A stretch of 64,000 nt of DNA, taken from Winogradskyella bathintestinalis. GTDB lineage: Bacteria > Bacteroidota > Bacteroidia > Flavobacteriales > Flavobacteriaceae. The stretch lies in NCBI RefSeq assembly GCF_030407435.1, contig NZ_JASDDK010000002.1, positions 776,702 through 840,701 of the forward strand. Reading direction: 5' to 3'. Position 1 is the first letter of the stretch. Each line of letters begins with the position of its first letter. The notes under the pieces were generated by a model. That model was given only the letters and a program-made list of their open reading frames with translations. It ran no database searches and was not told the DNA's origin. Positions 46,166-54,535 of this stretch are shown piece after piece. Made by a program: the position numbers and the translations under genes.

Positions 46166-47065
46166 TTAATTAACTGGATATATTATAAAGCTATCATGAA
46201 TTTGTTTTGTCGGCGTATCTCCTAATTTTGTTAGAGCACTTGAAAGTTCTTTTAATGTGAATACACTTAACGGAAGTTGGTGTTCTTTAGGCTGGTAGAT
46301 AGTTCCCATGGGGTAATCAACACCAGCTGTTTGAGTCATTTCAATGTGATTTCCAAGTATGGTTGAAACCTCATTAATGTCGGTGAATTTTACAAGTCTT
46401 TCAATACTCATTTTAAAAGCAATCCAATCATTTATGTATAGTCTACCAGGATAAAAGGTGTCTCCAGTCAAGAGAATTTTAGTCGAAGTATCATAAACCG
46501 CAATTGAAGAAGCTTGGTGTCCAGGAATTGGTATTATTTTCATCATACGATTTCCTAAATCATAATCTACAATTTCTTCGGGCCAGTTTGAAATCTTAAA
46601 AAAATCTTGTACATCTTTAACCTCAAGGTCTATTACAGAAGTGTTCGGTTTTCCTTTGAATTGTCCATCGCCTGCAAAGTGGTCTCCATGCTTATGAGTA
46701 TGCGCAACAATTAATTTGACCACTCCATTCTTTTTAGACCAGTCGTTAACAATTCTATTTACAGTTTCATAAATCGGAAAAATATCATCTTCTTGAGTAG
46801 CTCCAGTATCCATTAATAGCGCTTTGTTTTCACCAAAAAACAGAAACATAAAAGGTGCTTCGTAATTTGTACACTTGTTTTGGCGTAAAATATAAGTATT
46901 GCTATTATACTTAACGACCTGAATTGGTGGGTCAATATTATCTTCACAGTTTTCAGAACCATGAATCCAATTTTGAACATTTAAATCAACAGTGTCTTCG
47001 ATTGATGGTTGGCATGACAAAATCAGAATTAGTGCTGATAGTAAGATTGTGATTTTTGTTTTCAT
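46166..47065 (-). CDS. Metallo-beta-lactamase-fold hydrolase lipoprotein
   Basis: The 299-residue product has a lipobox LILSC (Cys18). The MBL metal motif HxHxDH is HKHGDH in IVAHTHKHGDHFAGDG; further ligands are His in IPGHQASS and Asp in LLTGDTFYPG, and a late His in GNHIEMTQ. It is a binuclear-metal hydrolase of undetermined substrate; the extended middle differs from known carbapenemases. The next gene begins 54 bp away. Confidence 0.87.
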   Translation of the reverse strand: MKTKITILLSALILILSCQPSIEDTVDLNVQNWIHGSENCEDNIDPPIQVVKYNSNTYILRQNKCTNYEAPFMFLFFGENKALLMDTGATQEDDIFPIYETVNRIVNDWSKKNGVVKLIVAHTHKHGDHFAGDGQFKGKPNTSVIDLEVKDVQDFFKISNWPEEIVDYDLGNRMMKIIPIPGHQASSIAVYDTSTKILLTGDTFYPGRLYINDWIAFKMSIERLVKFTDINEVSTILGNHIEMTQTAGVDYPMGTIYQPKEHQLPLSVFTLKELSSALTKLGDTPTKQIHDSFIIYPVN

Positions 47066-47103
47066 ATGTTGGTCTATATTGGCTTTAATGTGATTGTGTA
47101 TGA

Positions 47104-47236
47104 TTCGTTATGTATTTAAGCAACTGATTTAACAAATAAATCGCAGATAGAAAGTCAGCGAGGACTTTCGTAAGTAGGCTAGAACTAGCAATGAAACGAG
47201 CGCAGCGAACTGGCAAGCAATTATACACGGTATTTC
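47104..47236. repeat. attC-like folded spacer (copy at 47.1 kb)
   Basis: Outer pairs TGTAT (47111-47115) and ATACA (47223-47227) flank a core with stem GAAAGTC (47150-47156)/GACTTTC (47163-47169), followed by GTAAGTAGGCTAGAACTAGCAA. The core is over 90% identical to the 51.1-kb copy for about 70 bp. It lies between two unrelated genes on the same strand. Confidence 0.65.
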
Positions 47237-47251
47237 TCACTGTATTTTTAT

Positions 47252-48106
47252 TTATAATTTTTCTTTAATTGCTTTTCTCCAAAAGTAAATTCCAAAAACA
47301 CAAGTCACAATTGCAAACATAATTCCGTTTTCGCCAAGCCAATGTTCCGTTCCTTCATTTTTAATGGTTAATTCAGGTAATATTTTTTGAATATATACAT
47401 TGCTTACTGCGTGAAATATTACAGCTGGCCATAGGCTTTTAGATTTAAACGTGTAATACGTCATAATAAGTGACATAGAAACAATTACGACAGTGAACGT
47501 TGTAAATTCTAATAGGACATTGTTACTATAGTAAACAAGCAATGGCCAATGCCAAAAAGACCAAATCAATCCACTAAAAATTGATACACCAGTATATGAA
47601 AGAACCTTTCTTAATTCATAGATGAAAAATCCTCGCCATCCAATTTCTTCCCCTAATGTTGTTGCAGAGGCTCTAATAACCTCTATAGTTGCTAACAACA
47701 TTATAGCTATGATAGTTATTGATGTTGGGCTTAAAGTGCCTATGCCAAATAAGCCAAGTTCTTTTCCCCATTCTGTAATGTCTTCGCTATTGGCTAAATT
47801 TCCAAAACCGAAAATCCAAATAAGCACATAAGTGATTATACCATATAAGGCTGGGATAACGTACGACATTCGTATATATTTCCAATTTCCCCAATTCCAA
47901 TTTAGAGATGAAATCTTACGACCTCTTATTTTTAAGGTAATAAATGCAGCTATTGCAGGACACCACATGATAGCGCCAACATATATTCGTGATGGATATA
48001 AATTAACTATTGCATAATGGAATGGTGAAGTAAGAGCAAATACAAGACCCAGAAATAAGAATATTGTTATCCAGGTTTGTTTTTTATTTTCTATAGATTT
48101 TATCAT
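47252..48106 (-). CDS. CPBP-family intramembrane metalloprotease
   Basis: The 284-residue protein has about eight membrane helices with motif 1 EEIGWRGFFIYEL, motif 2 SFWHWPLLVYY and motif 3 FHAVSNVY. It belongs to a different CPBP subgroup from the one at 45404-46111 and is not its close paralog. It ends in a folded spacer and starts about 27 bp after the tryptophanyl-tRNA synthetase gene. Confidence 0.87.
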   Translation of the reverse strand: MIKSIENKKQTWITIFLFLGLVFALTSPFHYAIVNLYPSRIYVGAIMWCPAIAAFITLKIRGRKISSLNWNWGNWKYIRMSYVIPALYGIITYVLIWIFGFGNLANSEDITEWGKELGLFGIGTLSPTSITIIAIMLLATIEVIRASATTLGEEIGWRGFFIYELRKVLSYTGVSIFSGLIWSFWHWPLLVYYSNNVLLEFTTFTVVIVSMSLIMTYYTFKSKSLWPAVIFHAVSNVYIQKILPELTIKNEGTEHWLGENGIMFAIVTCVFGIYFWRKAIKEKL

Positions 48107-48133
48107 GATGAGTAGTTTTTTTTTATGGTGCCA

Positions 48134-49216
48134 TTATATTTTCATATTCATTGCTTCAGTGACTTCGCTCAGCGTTTCAATCGCTGTTTCTCTCGCCTTA
48201 CTTATACCTTTAAGCAAAATATCCCTGACATAATCTTTATTTTTTTCAAGCTCTATTCTTTTTTTTCTAATAGGCTCAAAATATGTGTTTATGGCTTCTT
48301 CTGTTAGCTGTTTAAGTTTTCCTGATCCTTGGTCGCCAATTTTATGAGCAATATCGGATGGACTTTTATCTGAACATAAGGAAGCTAACTTAAGTAAGTT
48401 GGAAACCTCTGGTCTGTTTTCGGGGTCGTAAGATATGTAACGACTTGAATCAGTTTTGGCAGATTTTATTAGTTTTGCTGTTTCGTCAGCTGTTGACTTT
48501 ATCATAATTGAATTGTTGCGACTTTTGCTCATTTTTTGAATACCGTCTAACCCAAGAATAGTAGGGGTATCAGTAAAAAGTGCAACTGGTTCTGTAAAAA
48601 TATTTTTATTGAATTTGGTATTAAAGCGCTTTGCAATTTTCCGAGTTAATTCTATATGAGGTAATTGGTCTTTTCCAACAGGAACCACATTACTTTTACA
48701 AAACAAAATGTCAGCAGCTTGATGAACTGGATAGATATACATTCCTGCATTAATATTTCTCAGTCCTGAAGCAGTAATTTCTTCTTTAACAGTTGGATTT
48801 TTGTTTAATTCTGAACTGGAAACTAATGTCAGAAATGGAATAGTTAGTTGATTTAATTCAGGAATATGACTATGTGGAAAAATATGAGTTTTATAATTTT
48901 CAGGGTCTAATCCACAGGCTAAATAGTCCAAAGTTAGTTCATAGGTGAATTTTGAAATTTCATTAAAAACATTTCTATCTGTCAACACTTGATAATCAGC
49001 AATTAAAATATAAGTCTCAATTCCTAAGCTTTGTAATTTTAATCGGTTTATAATTGAGCCAAAATAGTGTCCAAGATGCAAATTACCTGTAGGTCTATCT
49101 CCCGTTAATACGCGGTACTTTTGAGGATTCTTATACAAATCATTTTCTAATAATTTGCTTCGCTCTTTTGCTTTTTCAAAACTTTTATTAATCATTTTTT
49201 GTTTACTTTTATTCAA
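48134..49216 (-). CDS. trpS: Tryptophanyl-tRNA synthetase
   Basis: This 360-residue class I synthetase carries HLGH in GDRPTGNLHLGHYFGS and the KMSKS loop in LDGIQKMSKSRNNS. The tryptophan-binding region (IADYQVLTD, NINAGMYIYPVHQAADIL) and GKDQLPHIELTRKIA are intact, and the length is as usual for bacterial TrpRS. An in-frame Met at 49195 is an alternative start. It charges tRNA-Trp. Its location among single-gene, spacer-separated units is odd for a housekeeping gene and suggests an extra copy, perhaps resistant to a TrpRS inhibitor such as indolmycin; that is inference. Confidence 0.92.
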   Translation of the reverse strand: MNKSKQKMINKSFEKAKERSKLLENDLYKNPQKYRVLTGDRPTGNLHLGHYFGSIINRLKLQSLGIETYILIADYQVLTDRNVFNEISKFTYELTLDYLACGLDPENYKTHIFPHSHIPELNQLTIPFLTLVSSSELNKNPTVKEEITASGLRNINAGMYIYPVHQAADILFCKSNVVPVGKDQLPHIELTRKIAKRFNTKFNKNIFTEPVALFTDTPTILGLDGIQKMSKSRNNSIMIKSTADETAKLIKSAKTDSSRYISYDPENRPEVSNLLKLASLCSDKSPSDIAHKIGDQGSGKLKQLTEEAINTYFEPIRKKRIELEKNKDYVRDILLKGISKARETAIETLSEVTEAMNMKI

Positions 49217-49239
49217 GAAAGTTCAATTTTTCTCATTAC

Positions 49240-49356
49240 CCACAACGATTTCGGCTATGAGTAGTTTCGTGAATAATCACTTAACGTTGCAAGTATAAAC
49301 CAAACTAAAAATTCGTGAGGATTTTCAGAAGTAGGAGAGCAAAGCAATTACTTATA
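49240..49356. repeat. Degenerate attC-like spacer (copy at 49.3 kb)
   Basis: It begins with CCCACAACG, resembling the CACACAACG at the edge of the 50.1-kb copy. The core is TAAAAATtcgtgaggATTTTCA then GAAGTAGG, as in the 30.9-kb copy. The outer pairs are weak and the gene on its left lacks a complementary end. Confidence 0.5.
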
Positions 49357-50034
49357 GCTAGGTCTTATGCCAAAAATTAGTAAATAACCTATCATCCAAA
49401 ATTCTCCAATGGTTGCAGGTAGAGTTAGAAATCTATTGAAGCTAAAATCAATTCCTGCGTAGTGTATAACTGTAGAAATTAGATAGCCTATACCACCTAA
49501 AATAATTATTCTTCCTAACCAAACAGGCAACCTTTTAGATTTGATAACTATGTATCCCATTGGAAATAGCCATAACCCGAAAAATAGGCCACCAATACCC
49601 CAAGCATTCGAAATAATATTTTGAAAAACCTGAATTAGTAAAACTTTGTCTTCCATAGCACTTATTTCTGAATTTGCAATACCTATTGCTGAGGCGATTG
49701 AAATTGCACTTATCATAATGGCTAAAGCATTTACCATTCCCCATATACCTAGAGTCCAAGCTTCCCATTCATAATTATCTTTAAATAATTTGAAGAACCA
49801 AACTGCGGTAAGAGCCTGAGAAATTACTATACCAAATTCTAATAGCAACCTAATTCTTGCTGTAGATTCTAATTCTACTAAATTTGTTAGCGTTTGTTCA
49901 GGATTACCAGACACAAATATTTGAGAATGAAAGACCATAAACCCTAGAATTCCTGTAATAGCCATCATTAAATACCATAAGCCAGTTATTCTAGCGGTCT
50001 TAATTAAATTTTTCTGTTCTGTATTTGCAATCAT
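49348..50034 (-). CDS. DUF4386-family membrane protein
   Basis: The 228-residue protein has six membrane helices. The start (ARITGLWYLMMAITGILGF) and the later NAWGIGGLFFGLWLFPMGY, PVWLGRIIILGGIGYL match the DUF4386 family, small integral membrane proteins without known function. Its upstream edge abuts the attC-like spacer at 50.1 kb. Confidence 0.85.
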   Translation of the reverse strand: MIANTEQKNLIKTARITGLWYLMMAITGILGFMVFHSQIFVSGNPEQTLTNLVELESTARIRLLLEFGIVISQALTAVWFFKLFKDNYEWEAWTLGIWGMVNALAIMISAISIASAIGIANSEISAMEDKVLLIQVFQNIISNAWGIGGLFFGLWLFPMGYIVIKSKRLPVWLGRIIILGGIGYLISTVIHYAGIDFSFNRFLTLPATIGEFWMIGYLLIFGIRPSYK

Positions 50035-50110
50035 AGATTATTTATTTTTATTATTTTATACTAATTCGGACTCTGTAAAAGATTAATTGTTACAGTTTTG
50101 CCCTAATGGC

Positions 50111-50235
50111 ACACAACGTGTTTGTATATGGTTTGTTGCGTGTTTTAAGCAACTAATTACCGACCAAGAAAGTCCGCAAAGACTTTCGCAAGTAGGCAAA
50201 AAGCCAGCAATAAATTATATACGGTGTTACCAAAC
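50111..50235. repeat. attC-like folded spacer (copy at 50.1 kb)
   Basis: Nested inverted pairs are visible: GTATAT (50124-50129) with ATATAC (50217-50222), TTGC with GCAA inside them, and core stem GAAAGTC (50168-50174)/GACTTTC (50181-50187). The edges are ACAACG on the left and GGTGTTACC on the right. Size (about 120 bp) and nested order resemble integron attC sites, but the boxes do not match GTTRRRY beyond GTT. Confidence 0.65.
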
Positions 50236-50263
50236 GTATTTGTTGATATTACCAGCTTCGAAA

Positions 50264-51091
50264 TCATTCCTCTTGATTAATATATTTTAACCCTTCGTAT
50301 AAAGCTACTAATGGTACAGAGCGATGGTTTTCTTTTTCAAAATATTCTATTTCGATATTTAGAGGTTTATCCGATTTCTTTGTTATTAAAGTATAGAGAG
50401 AGTCGTGTCTTTGTTTATTCCTTTCGTAATTAGCCTCTCCTTGATTGGCAGTAGCGATATAAAGTTTTTTATCTAATGATATTGAGGAAATAGAATCAAC
50501 TTTGTTTTTCATCATCTCCTCATTCCACCATATACTTGGGTCTATAGAAATGTAAGCATTGAATACGCTATTTTCATCCATATAGGAATTTAGTGTAAGT
50601 AGTCCTCCTAAAGAGTGCCCAACAAGAGTTCTAAACGCTTCTGTCTTATACTTTTTATCAATATAAGGTATTAGTTCTTTCTCAATGAAATTCAAAAAAT
50701 TCCTTCCACCTCCCATATTATTCGGTCGTTTGGTCTTAATTTTTGTAACTGTAAAATCTCGTTCTCGGTCAACATTCTCTATGGCTATAATAATACTTTC
50801 AGGCATTAAATTGTTTCGATTCCTATTAGAACTCATAAAATGTACTATTCCAGATGCTGTTTTAAAATGAGTATATCCATCCAATAATATGATAACTGGA
50901 TATTTTTTATCAACTTCAGATGAATTATTGTATGAATCAGGAAGACTTATTAAACAGGTTCTTTCTTCATCTAAAATATTAGATTTAATAACGAACTTAC
51001 TTCCTACTATAATATCTGTTTCATTTTGTCCAAATGTGGTTTGTACTCCTGAAAGAAGAATATATAAAATTACAAATGTCAAATTTTTCAT
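50264..51091 (-). CDS. Secreted esterase of the Fes/esterase-D-like family
   Basis: The 275-residue product has a signal peptide ending near TTFGQ. The hydrolase has YPVIILLDGYTHF (oxyanion region), nucleophile elbow GHSLGG, SIDPSIWWNEEM and a late His in ENHRSVPL, which fit PF00756 (enterochelin esterase-like). The substrate is unknown. Its ends carry matching inverted boxes: TTACCAAACGTAT at 50227-50239 and ATATGTTTGGTAA at 51101-51113. A truncated copy of its first 120 codons and leader is found at 37234-37713. Confidence 0.87.
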   Translation of the reverse strand: MKNLTFVILYILLSGVQTTFGQNETDIIVGSKFVIKSNILDEERTCLISLPDSYNNSSEVDKKYPVIILLDGYTHFKTASGIVHFMSSNRNRNNLMPESIIIAIENVDRERDFTVTKIKTKRPNNMGGGRNFLNFIEKELIPYIDKKYKTEAFRTLVGHSLGGLLTLNSYMDENSVFNAYISIDPSIWWNEEMMKNKVDSISSISLDKKLYIATANQGEANYERNKQRHDSLYTLITKKSDKPLNIEIEYFEKENHRSVPLVALYEGLKYINQEE

Positions 51092-51104
51092 AGTTTGTTT
51101 TATA

Positions 51105-51242
51105 TGTTTGGTAAGGGTTTTGTATAAGGTCAGTTGCGTGTTTAAGCACCTGATTTAACAAATAAATCACAGATAGAAAGTCAGCGAGGACTTTCGTAAA
51201 TTGGCTAATACAAGCAATTAATTTTATACGGTGTTAGCACTT
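51105..51242. repeat. attC-like folded spacer (copy at 51.1 kb)
   Basis: Outer pair GTATAA (51122-51127) and TTATAC (51224-51229) encloses core stem GAAAGTC (51176-51182)/GACTTTC (51189-51195). The left edge is GGTAAGGG and the right edge GGTGTTAGCAC. The right edge supplies the last codons (SANTV and stop) of the gene at 51224-51799, so gene and spacer overlap. Confidence 0.65.
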
Positions 51243-51799
51243 TTTTTTCTGTTTAATACTTTAATTCCAAGTGTTATTAAGATTACTATGAATGCAATAA
51301 AAACTATACTTGTTGAAATGCTTTTTATAACTGAAAATATATTGGTTGTATACACTGCAGATTCTTTCAATTCGGGATAGATTTTTAGCATTGTGATAAT
51401 CCCGATATTTTCCAAATAATCTGTAATTCCGGCAATTATTGGTATTATGCAGAGATAACTATATGGGGAATTTAATTTGTTCAATTTTTTCAAGAAATAA
51501 CCCATTAGCAGACAGTAAGAAAGTCCAAATAGCAGTGGGTAAATCATATCAACAGGTATTTGATTGGTTAGATACGTCAAACGTCCATTTTCTCCAAGCG
51601 AAGTGAATAATTCATTGACATAATTCAAATCATATCCCGTTGGCATCATATCCAACAATTTCATTCCGTTAGAGAATTTCATTGTTTTGGGAATTGTAAC
51701 AGTCAGCATAAAGGTGTAAACAAGATTGGTCAAGATAAAAAGTCCTAAAACCTTTTTGCCTGAAATATTCTTTTCTATGAATTTTATTAATGGTTTCAT
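51224..51799 (-). CDS. Small polytopic membrane protein
   Basis: I do not recognise the 191-residue product. It has a first membrane helix at about 19-36, two central helices (about 86-102 and 114-135) and a last helix (about 155-182), with a polar loop between helices 1 and 2. Its final five codons lie in the spacer element. GTTAGCACTT (51233-51242) at its end and AAGTGCTAAC (51815-51824) upstream of its start are perfect 10-bp complements, so the gene is framed by its own inverted pair. Confidence 0.7.
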   Translation of the reverse strand: MKPLIKFIEKNISGKKVLGLFILTNLVYTFMLTVTIPKTMKFSNGMKLLDMMPTGYDLNYVNELFTSLGENGRLTYLTNQIPVDMIYPLLFGLSYCLLMGYFLKKLNKLNSPYSYLCIIPIIAGITDYLENIGIITMLKIYPELKESAVYTTNIFSVIKSISTSIVFIAFIVILITLGIKVLNRKKSANTV

Positions 51800-51891
51800 T
51801 TTTTTCTCAAATAAGTGCTAACGATAAATTGTAGGAGTAGTGGCAGATTGCTTGGTAGTTTCCTATAAGACTTCTACTTTGGCATTACTTA

Positions 51892-52060
51892 AACCCGCAT
51901 TATGAATTAGAAAATCTATTACGAACCAAAAACACTGCAAATCAGCCACTTCGTTTCGTTGTCTTCTCTAACCATAGCGGTGCTATGCTTTTCAAATCTA
52001 ACATCCTGATTTATTGTGTTTTTGATTCTCATCACAAAGTTCTAATGCATAATGCGGGTT
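51892..52060. repeat. 169-bp imperfect palindromic element
   Basis: The ends AACCCGCATTATGAATTAG (51892-51910) and CTAATGCATAATGCGGGTT (52042-52060) are complementary except one position. Inside, AACCAAAAACACTGCAAATC pairs with the region around GATTTATTGTGTTTTTGATT. The whole element can fold into one long hairpin between two esterase/membrane genes. Confidence 0.7.
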
Positions 52061-52080
52061 AAACAAAATATTAGCCTTTG

Positions 52081-53334
52081 TTATTTGTTTTTTAGTTCTT
52101 GAATTCTGTTTTTATAGTATTCGTCATTACTTAATTCAGCAGCTTTTTGCACAAACCTTAGTGCATTAGTAATATCATTTTGAGCTTCATAATAGTCTGC
52201 CATTGAATTATAGGCACTTGCGCTGTTGGGATAATAATCAATATTCGATTTGAAAAATATAAAAGCCTTTTCAGGTTGCCCCATTTGTAAATTCATATAG
52301 CCATAGCCACTAAACATTTCCTCAATCATTGGAGGGAAGGGATAACCGAAATGAGTTGAATAGATTTCTTCTTGTTTTTCCAATAGCTTAACCAATTCTT
52401 CTACTTTTGTTTCAGGATTATTATATTTTTGTGGAGATTGAAACTGGTACCATTTAAAAAGAAAAATCAATCCATCTCTCATCGTTGGGAGCGGAACAGT
52501 ACCATGTAAATCTTCATTGTACACCTTCCATGAGAAATTTAATCCACTCTGTTTTTGAGAGGTCGCAAAAGTTGAAAAGTCAATGATTGAACGTGCAAAC
52601 AAAGTGAATTCTGAAGTGTCGTCCATAATATTCTCCATGGTTATTTCTTCATCCCACATGTGTAGCTGTTCTGCTGCTAAAGACACATAAAGAGATTTGC
52701 CATTATAACTTTCTGAACTCAGCTTTTCTTTTGCCTCCTTCAATAATTTTTGGTCGTCCCAATCCAAACTTGGATCTATGGCTATATAGTTTTGAAAGAG
52801 ATGTTTATGATTAACCAGCATATGTATCGTAAACAGTCCTGCATATGAATGGCCAATTAAGGTACGGTAAGGCGAAGAGGGATATTTATTGTCAATGTAT
52901 GGGATTAATTCTCTTCCAATAAATTGGGTAAAGTTTTCAGCACCGCCAGTTTCTTTATCCATTGCCTGCCCACGTCTCATTTTAATCTGTGAAGTAGTTA
53001 AGTCCCGTATCCTGTCAGTTTTGTTAGAAACTCCAATTAGAATCATATGAGGCAAATAATGTCCCCAATAATTGTCATAAACTGCTTCTAAATTTTCTTT
53101 CAAAGAAAATCCATCTAACAAATAAACAACAGGATATTTTACACTACTATTTGGGTTATAATTCTCAGGGAGTTTAACCCAAAACTCTCGATATTCTTTC
53201 AATGTCTCTGAATATACGGTATCAATAATTTCAGTTTCAAATTCACTCGATTGAATCAACTTTGATTGTGCCGATATTTCTTGAAAGACAATAAGTAGCC
53301 CTATTGTTAATACTATTTTTAATCGTTTTTTCAT
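52081..53334 (-). CDS. Secreted esterase with C-terminal TPR region
   Basis: The 417-residue protein has a signal peptide ending near ISAQS. The PF00756 esterase domain has YPVVYLLDGFSL, elbow GHSYAG, AIDPSLDWDDQ and late His in EDLHGTVPL. From about residue 300, TPR-like helices follow (GQPEKAFIFFKSNIDYYPNS, AYNSMADYYEAQNDITNAL). It is a distant relative of the esterase at 50264-51091, with the added TPR tail common in Bacteroidota. The role is unknown. Confidence 0.87.
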   Translation of the reverse strand: MKKRLKIVLTIGLLIVFQEISAQSKLIQSSEFETEIIDTVYSETLKEYREFWVKLPENYNPNSSVKYPVVYLLDGFSLKENLEAVYDNYWGHYLPHMILIGVSNKTDRIRDLTTSQIKMRRGQAMDKETGGAENFTQFIGRELIPYIDNKYPSSPYRTLIGHSYAGLFTIHMLVNHKHLFQNYIAIDPSLDWDDQKLLKEAKEKLSSESYNGKSLYVSLAAEQLHMWDEEITMENIMDDTSEFTLFARSIIDFSTFATSQKQSGLNFSWKVYNEDLHGTVPLPTMRDGLIFLFKWYQFQSPQKYNNPETKVEELVKLLEKQEEIYSTHFGYPFPPMIEEMFSGYGYMNLQMGQPEKAFIFFKSNIDYYPNSASAYNSMADYYEAQNDITNALRFVQKAAELSNDEYYKNRIQELKNK

Positions 53335-53490
53335 TTTATTATTTTAATTAATTTTATATTTAATTTATTGATGCCCAGAGATCTACAGCTCTCTACTTAA
53401 AGTTAGCAAATCTAACACTTTATAAACTCGGAATTAAAATCCTGTGTTTTCTAAGCTGTTTCTTAAGTAACTCATACCTATTATAGTTTC

Positions 53491-53506
53491 CGCTTTCGCG
53501 AAAGCG
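53491..53506. repeat. 16-bp perfect palindrome
   Basis: CGCTTTCGCGAAAGCG is a perfect GC-rich palindrome in AT-rich intergenic DNA, flanked by TTTC and AGAC. This palindrome is a common dispersed element of Flavobacteriaceae intergenic regions as far as I recall; only one copy is seen here. Confidence 0.55.
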
Positions 53507-53544
53507 AGACCTTCAAAATTGCTTATTTCAATTCATCCTACTCT

Positions 53545-54528
53545 CTATAAATTACCATTCTTGTTTTCAATTCTTTGTGAACCATTAAATTTTGTCAACC
53601 ATTTTAAAATTGATTGATTAGTTTCTTGTGGTAATTCTTGTTGAATATGATGACCACAATCCAAACAAATCATATCCAAATCAGGAACAAAATCCTGGAG
53701 CCTTTCAAATTTTGGAATCATATCTAGATTACCATAGATCATAAGTGTAGGCTGTTTGATGATTGGGTCTATATCTGCTATTAAGTGCCAGTTTCGGTCT
53801 AGATTTCTATACCAATTAATAGCGCCATTAAATCCAGAATTTTTAAAGGCCGTCACAAATACAGACAAATCATCGTCGTTCAAAATAGGCTCACCAAGTG
53901 GTTTTTCAGCTTTGGCAAGATTCATCATTAACATTCCTGATTCTGGTGGCGCTAGAGGTACATTTTTACGAAATAAATTATGAAGAAAGTTTTCTGCATG
54001 GTTATCTAACACAGCATCTGCCACTCCGGGTTTTTTATTGAAGTGAACAAAATAGAACTCTTCACCAAAAAGCTCTTCCATGAATTGAATCCATGGTTTT
54101 TCACCTCGTTCTTGGTAAGGCAAGGCAAGATTTATAATTTTATTGGCACGATCTGGATGTAATAGTGCCAAGTTCCAGACTACATTTGCACCCCAATCAT
54201 GTCCCACAAAAACAGCATCTCTGTAGTTGTAATAATCAAGTAAAGCTACTAAATCACCTGTTAAATGGATTATATCATATGCCGTTACTTCTTTAGGGCG
54301 CGATGAATTACCATATCCTCTTTGATTTGGAACAATGACATGATAACCAGCTTGAACAAGCGCTGGTATTTGATAGCGCCAAGAGAAAGCATGTTCGGGA
54401 AAGCCATGACAAAGTACAATTGGATTACCCATATTTTCTTTACCTGCTTCAAATACTTCTAACTCAATTCCATTTATTGAAATTATATTGGATTTGGGAA
54501 AATTTGAAAATTTAAATTCTTGTGTCAT
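53545..54528 (-). CDS. Epoxide hydrolase-like alpha/beta hydrolase
   Basis: The preferred start at 54528 gives MTQEFKFSNFPKSN; seven more in-frame residues are possible. The 327-residue cytoplasmic protein has HGFPEHAFSWRYQ (oxyanion HGFP), PNQRGYGNSSRP, the elbow GHDWGA with Asp nucleophile as in epoxide hydrolases and haloalkane dehalogenases, and late His in LDCGHHIQQELP. HGFPE plus GHDWG point to soluble epoxide hydrolase rather than an esterase. It starts just after the end of the neighbouring hydrolase gene, so the two are probably co-transcribed. Confidence 0.87.
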   Translation of the reverse strand: MTQEFKFSNFPKSNIISINGIELEVFEAGKENMGNPIVLCHGFPEHAFSWRYQIPALVQAGYHVIVPNQRGYGNSSRPKEVTAYDIIHLTGDLVALLDYYNYRDAVFVGHDWGANVVWNLALLHPDRANKIINLALPYQERGEKPWIQFMEELFGEEFYFVHFNKKPGVADAVLDNHAENFLHNLFRKNVPLAPPESGMLMMNLAKAEKPLGEPILNDDDLSVFVTAFKNSGFNGAINWYRNLDRNWHLIADIDPIIKQPTLMIYGNLDMIPKFERLQDFVPDLDMICLDCGHHIQQELPQETNQSILKWLTKFNGSQRIENKNGNL

Positions 54529-54535
54529 TTCAATG

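Noticed and set aside
45404..53334. Classical class 1 or Vibrio-type integron
   Set aside because: No intI or attI is visible, and the outer boxes do not match GTTRRRY fully, so only the term attC-like is justified.
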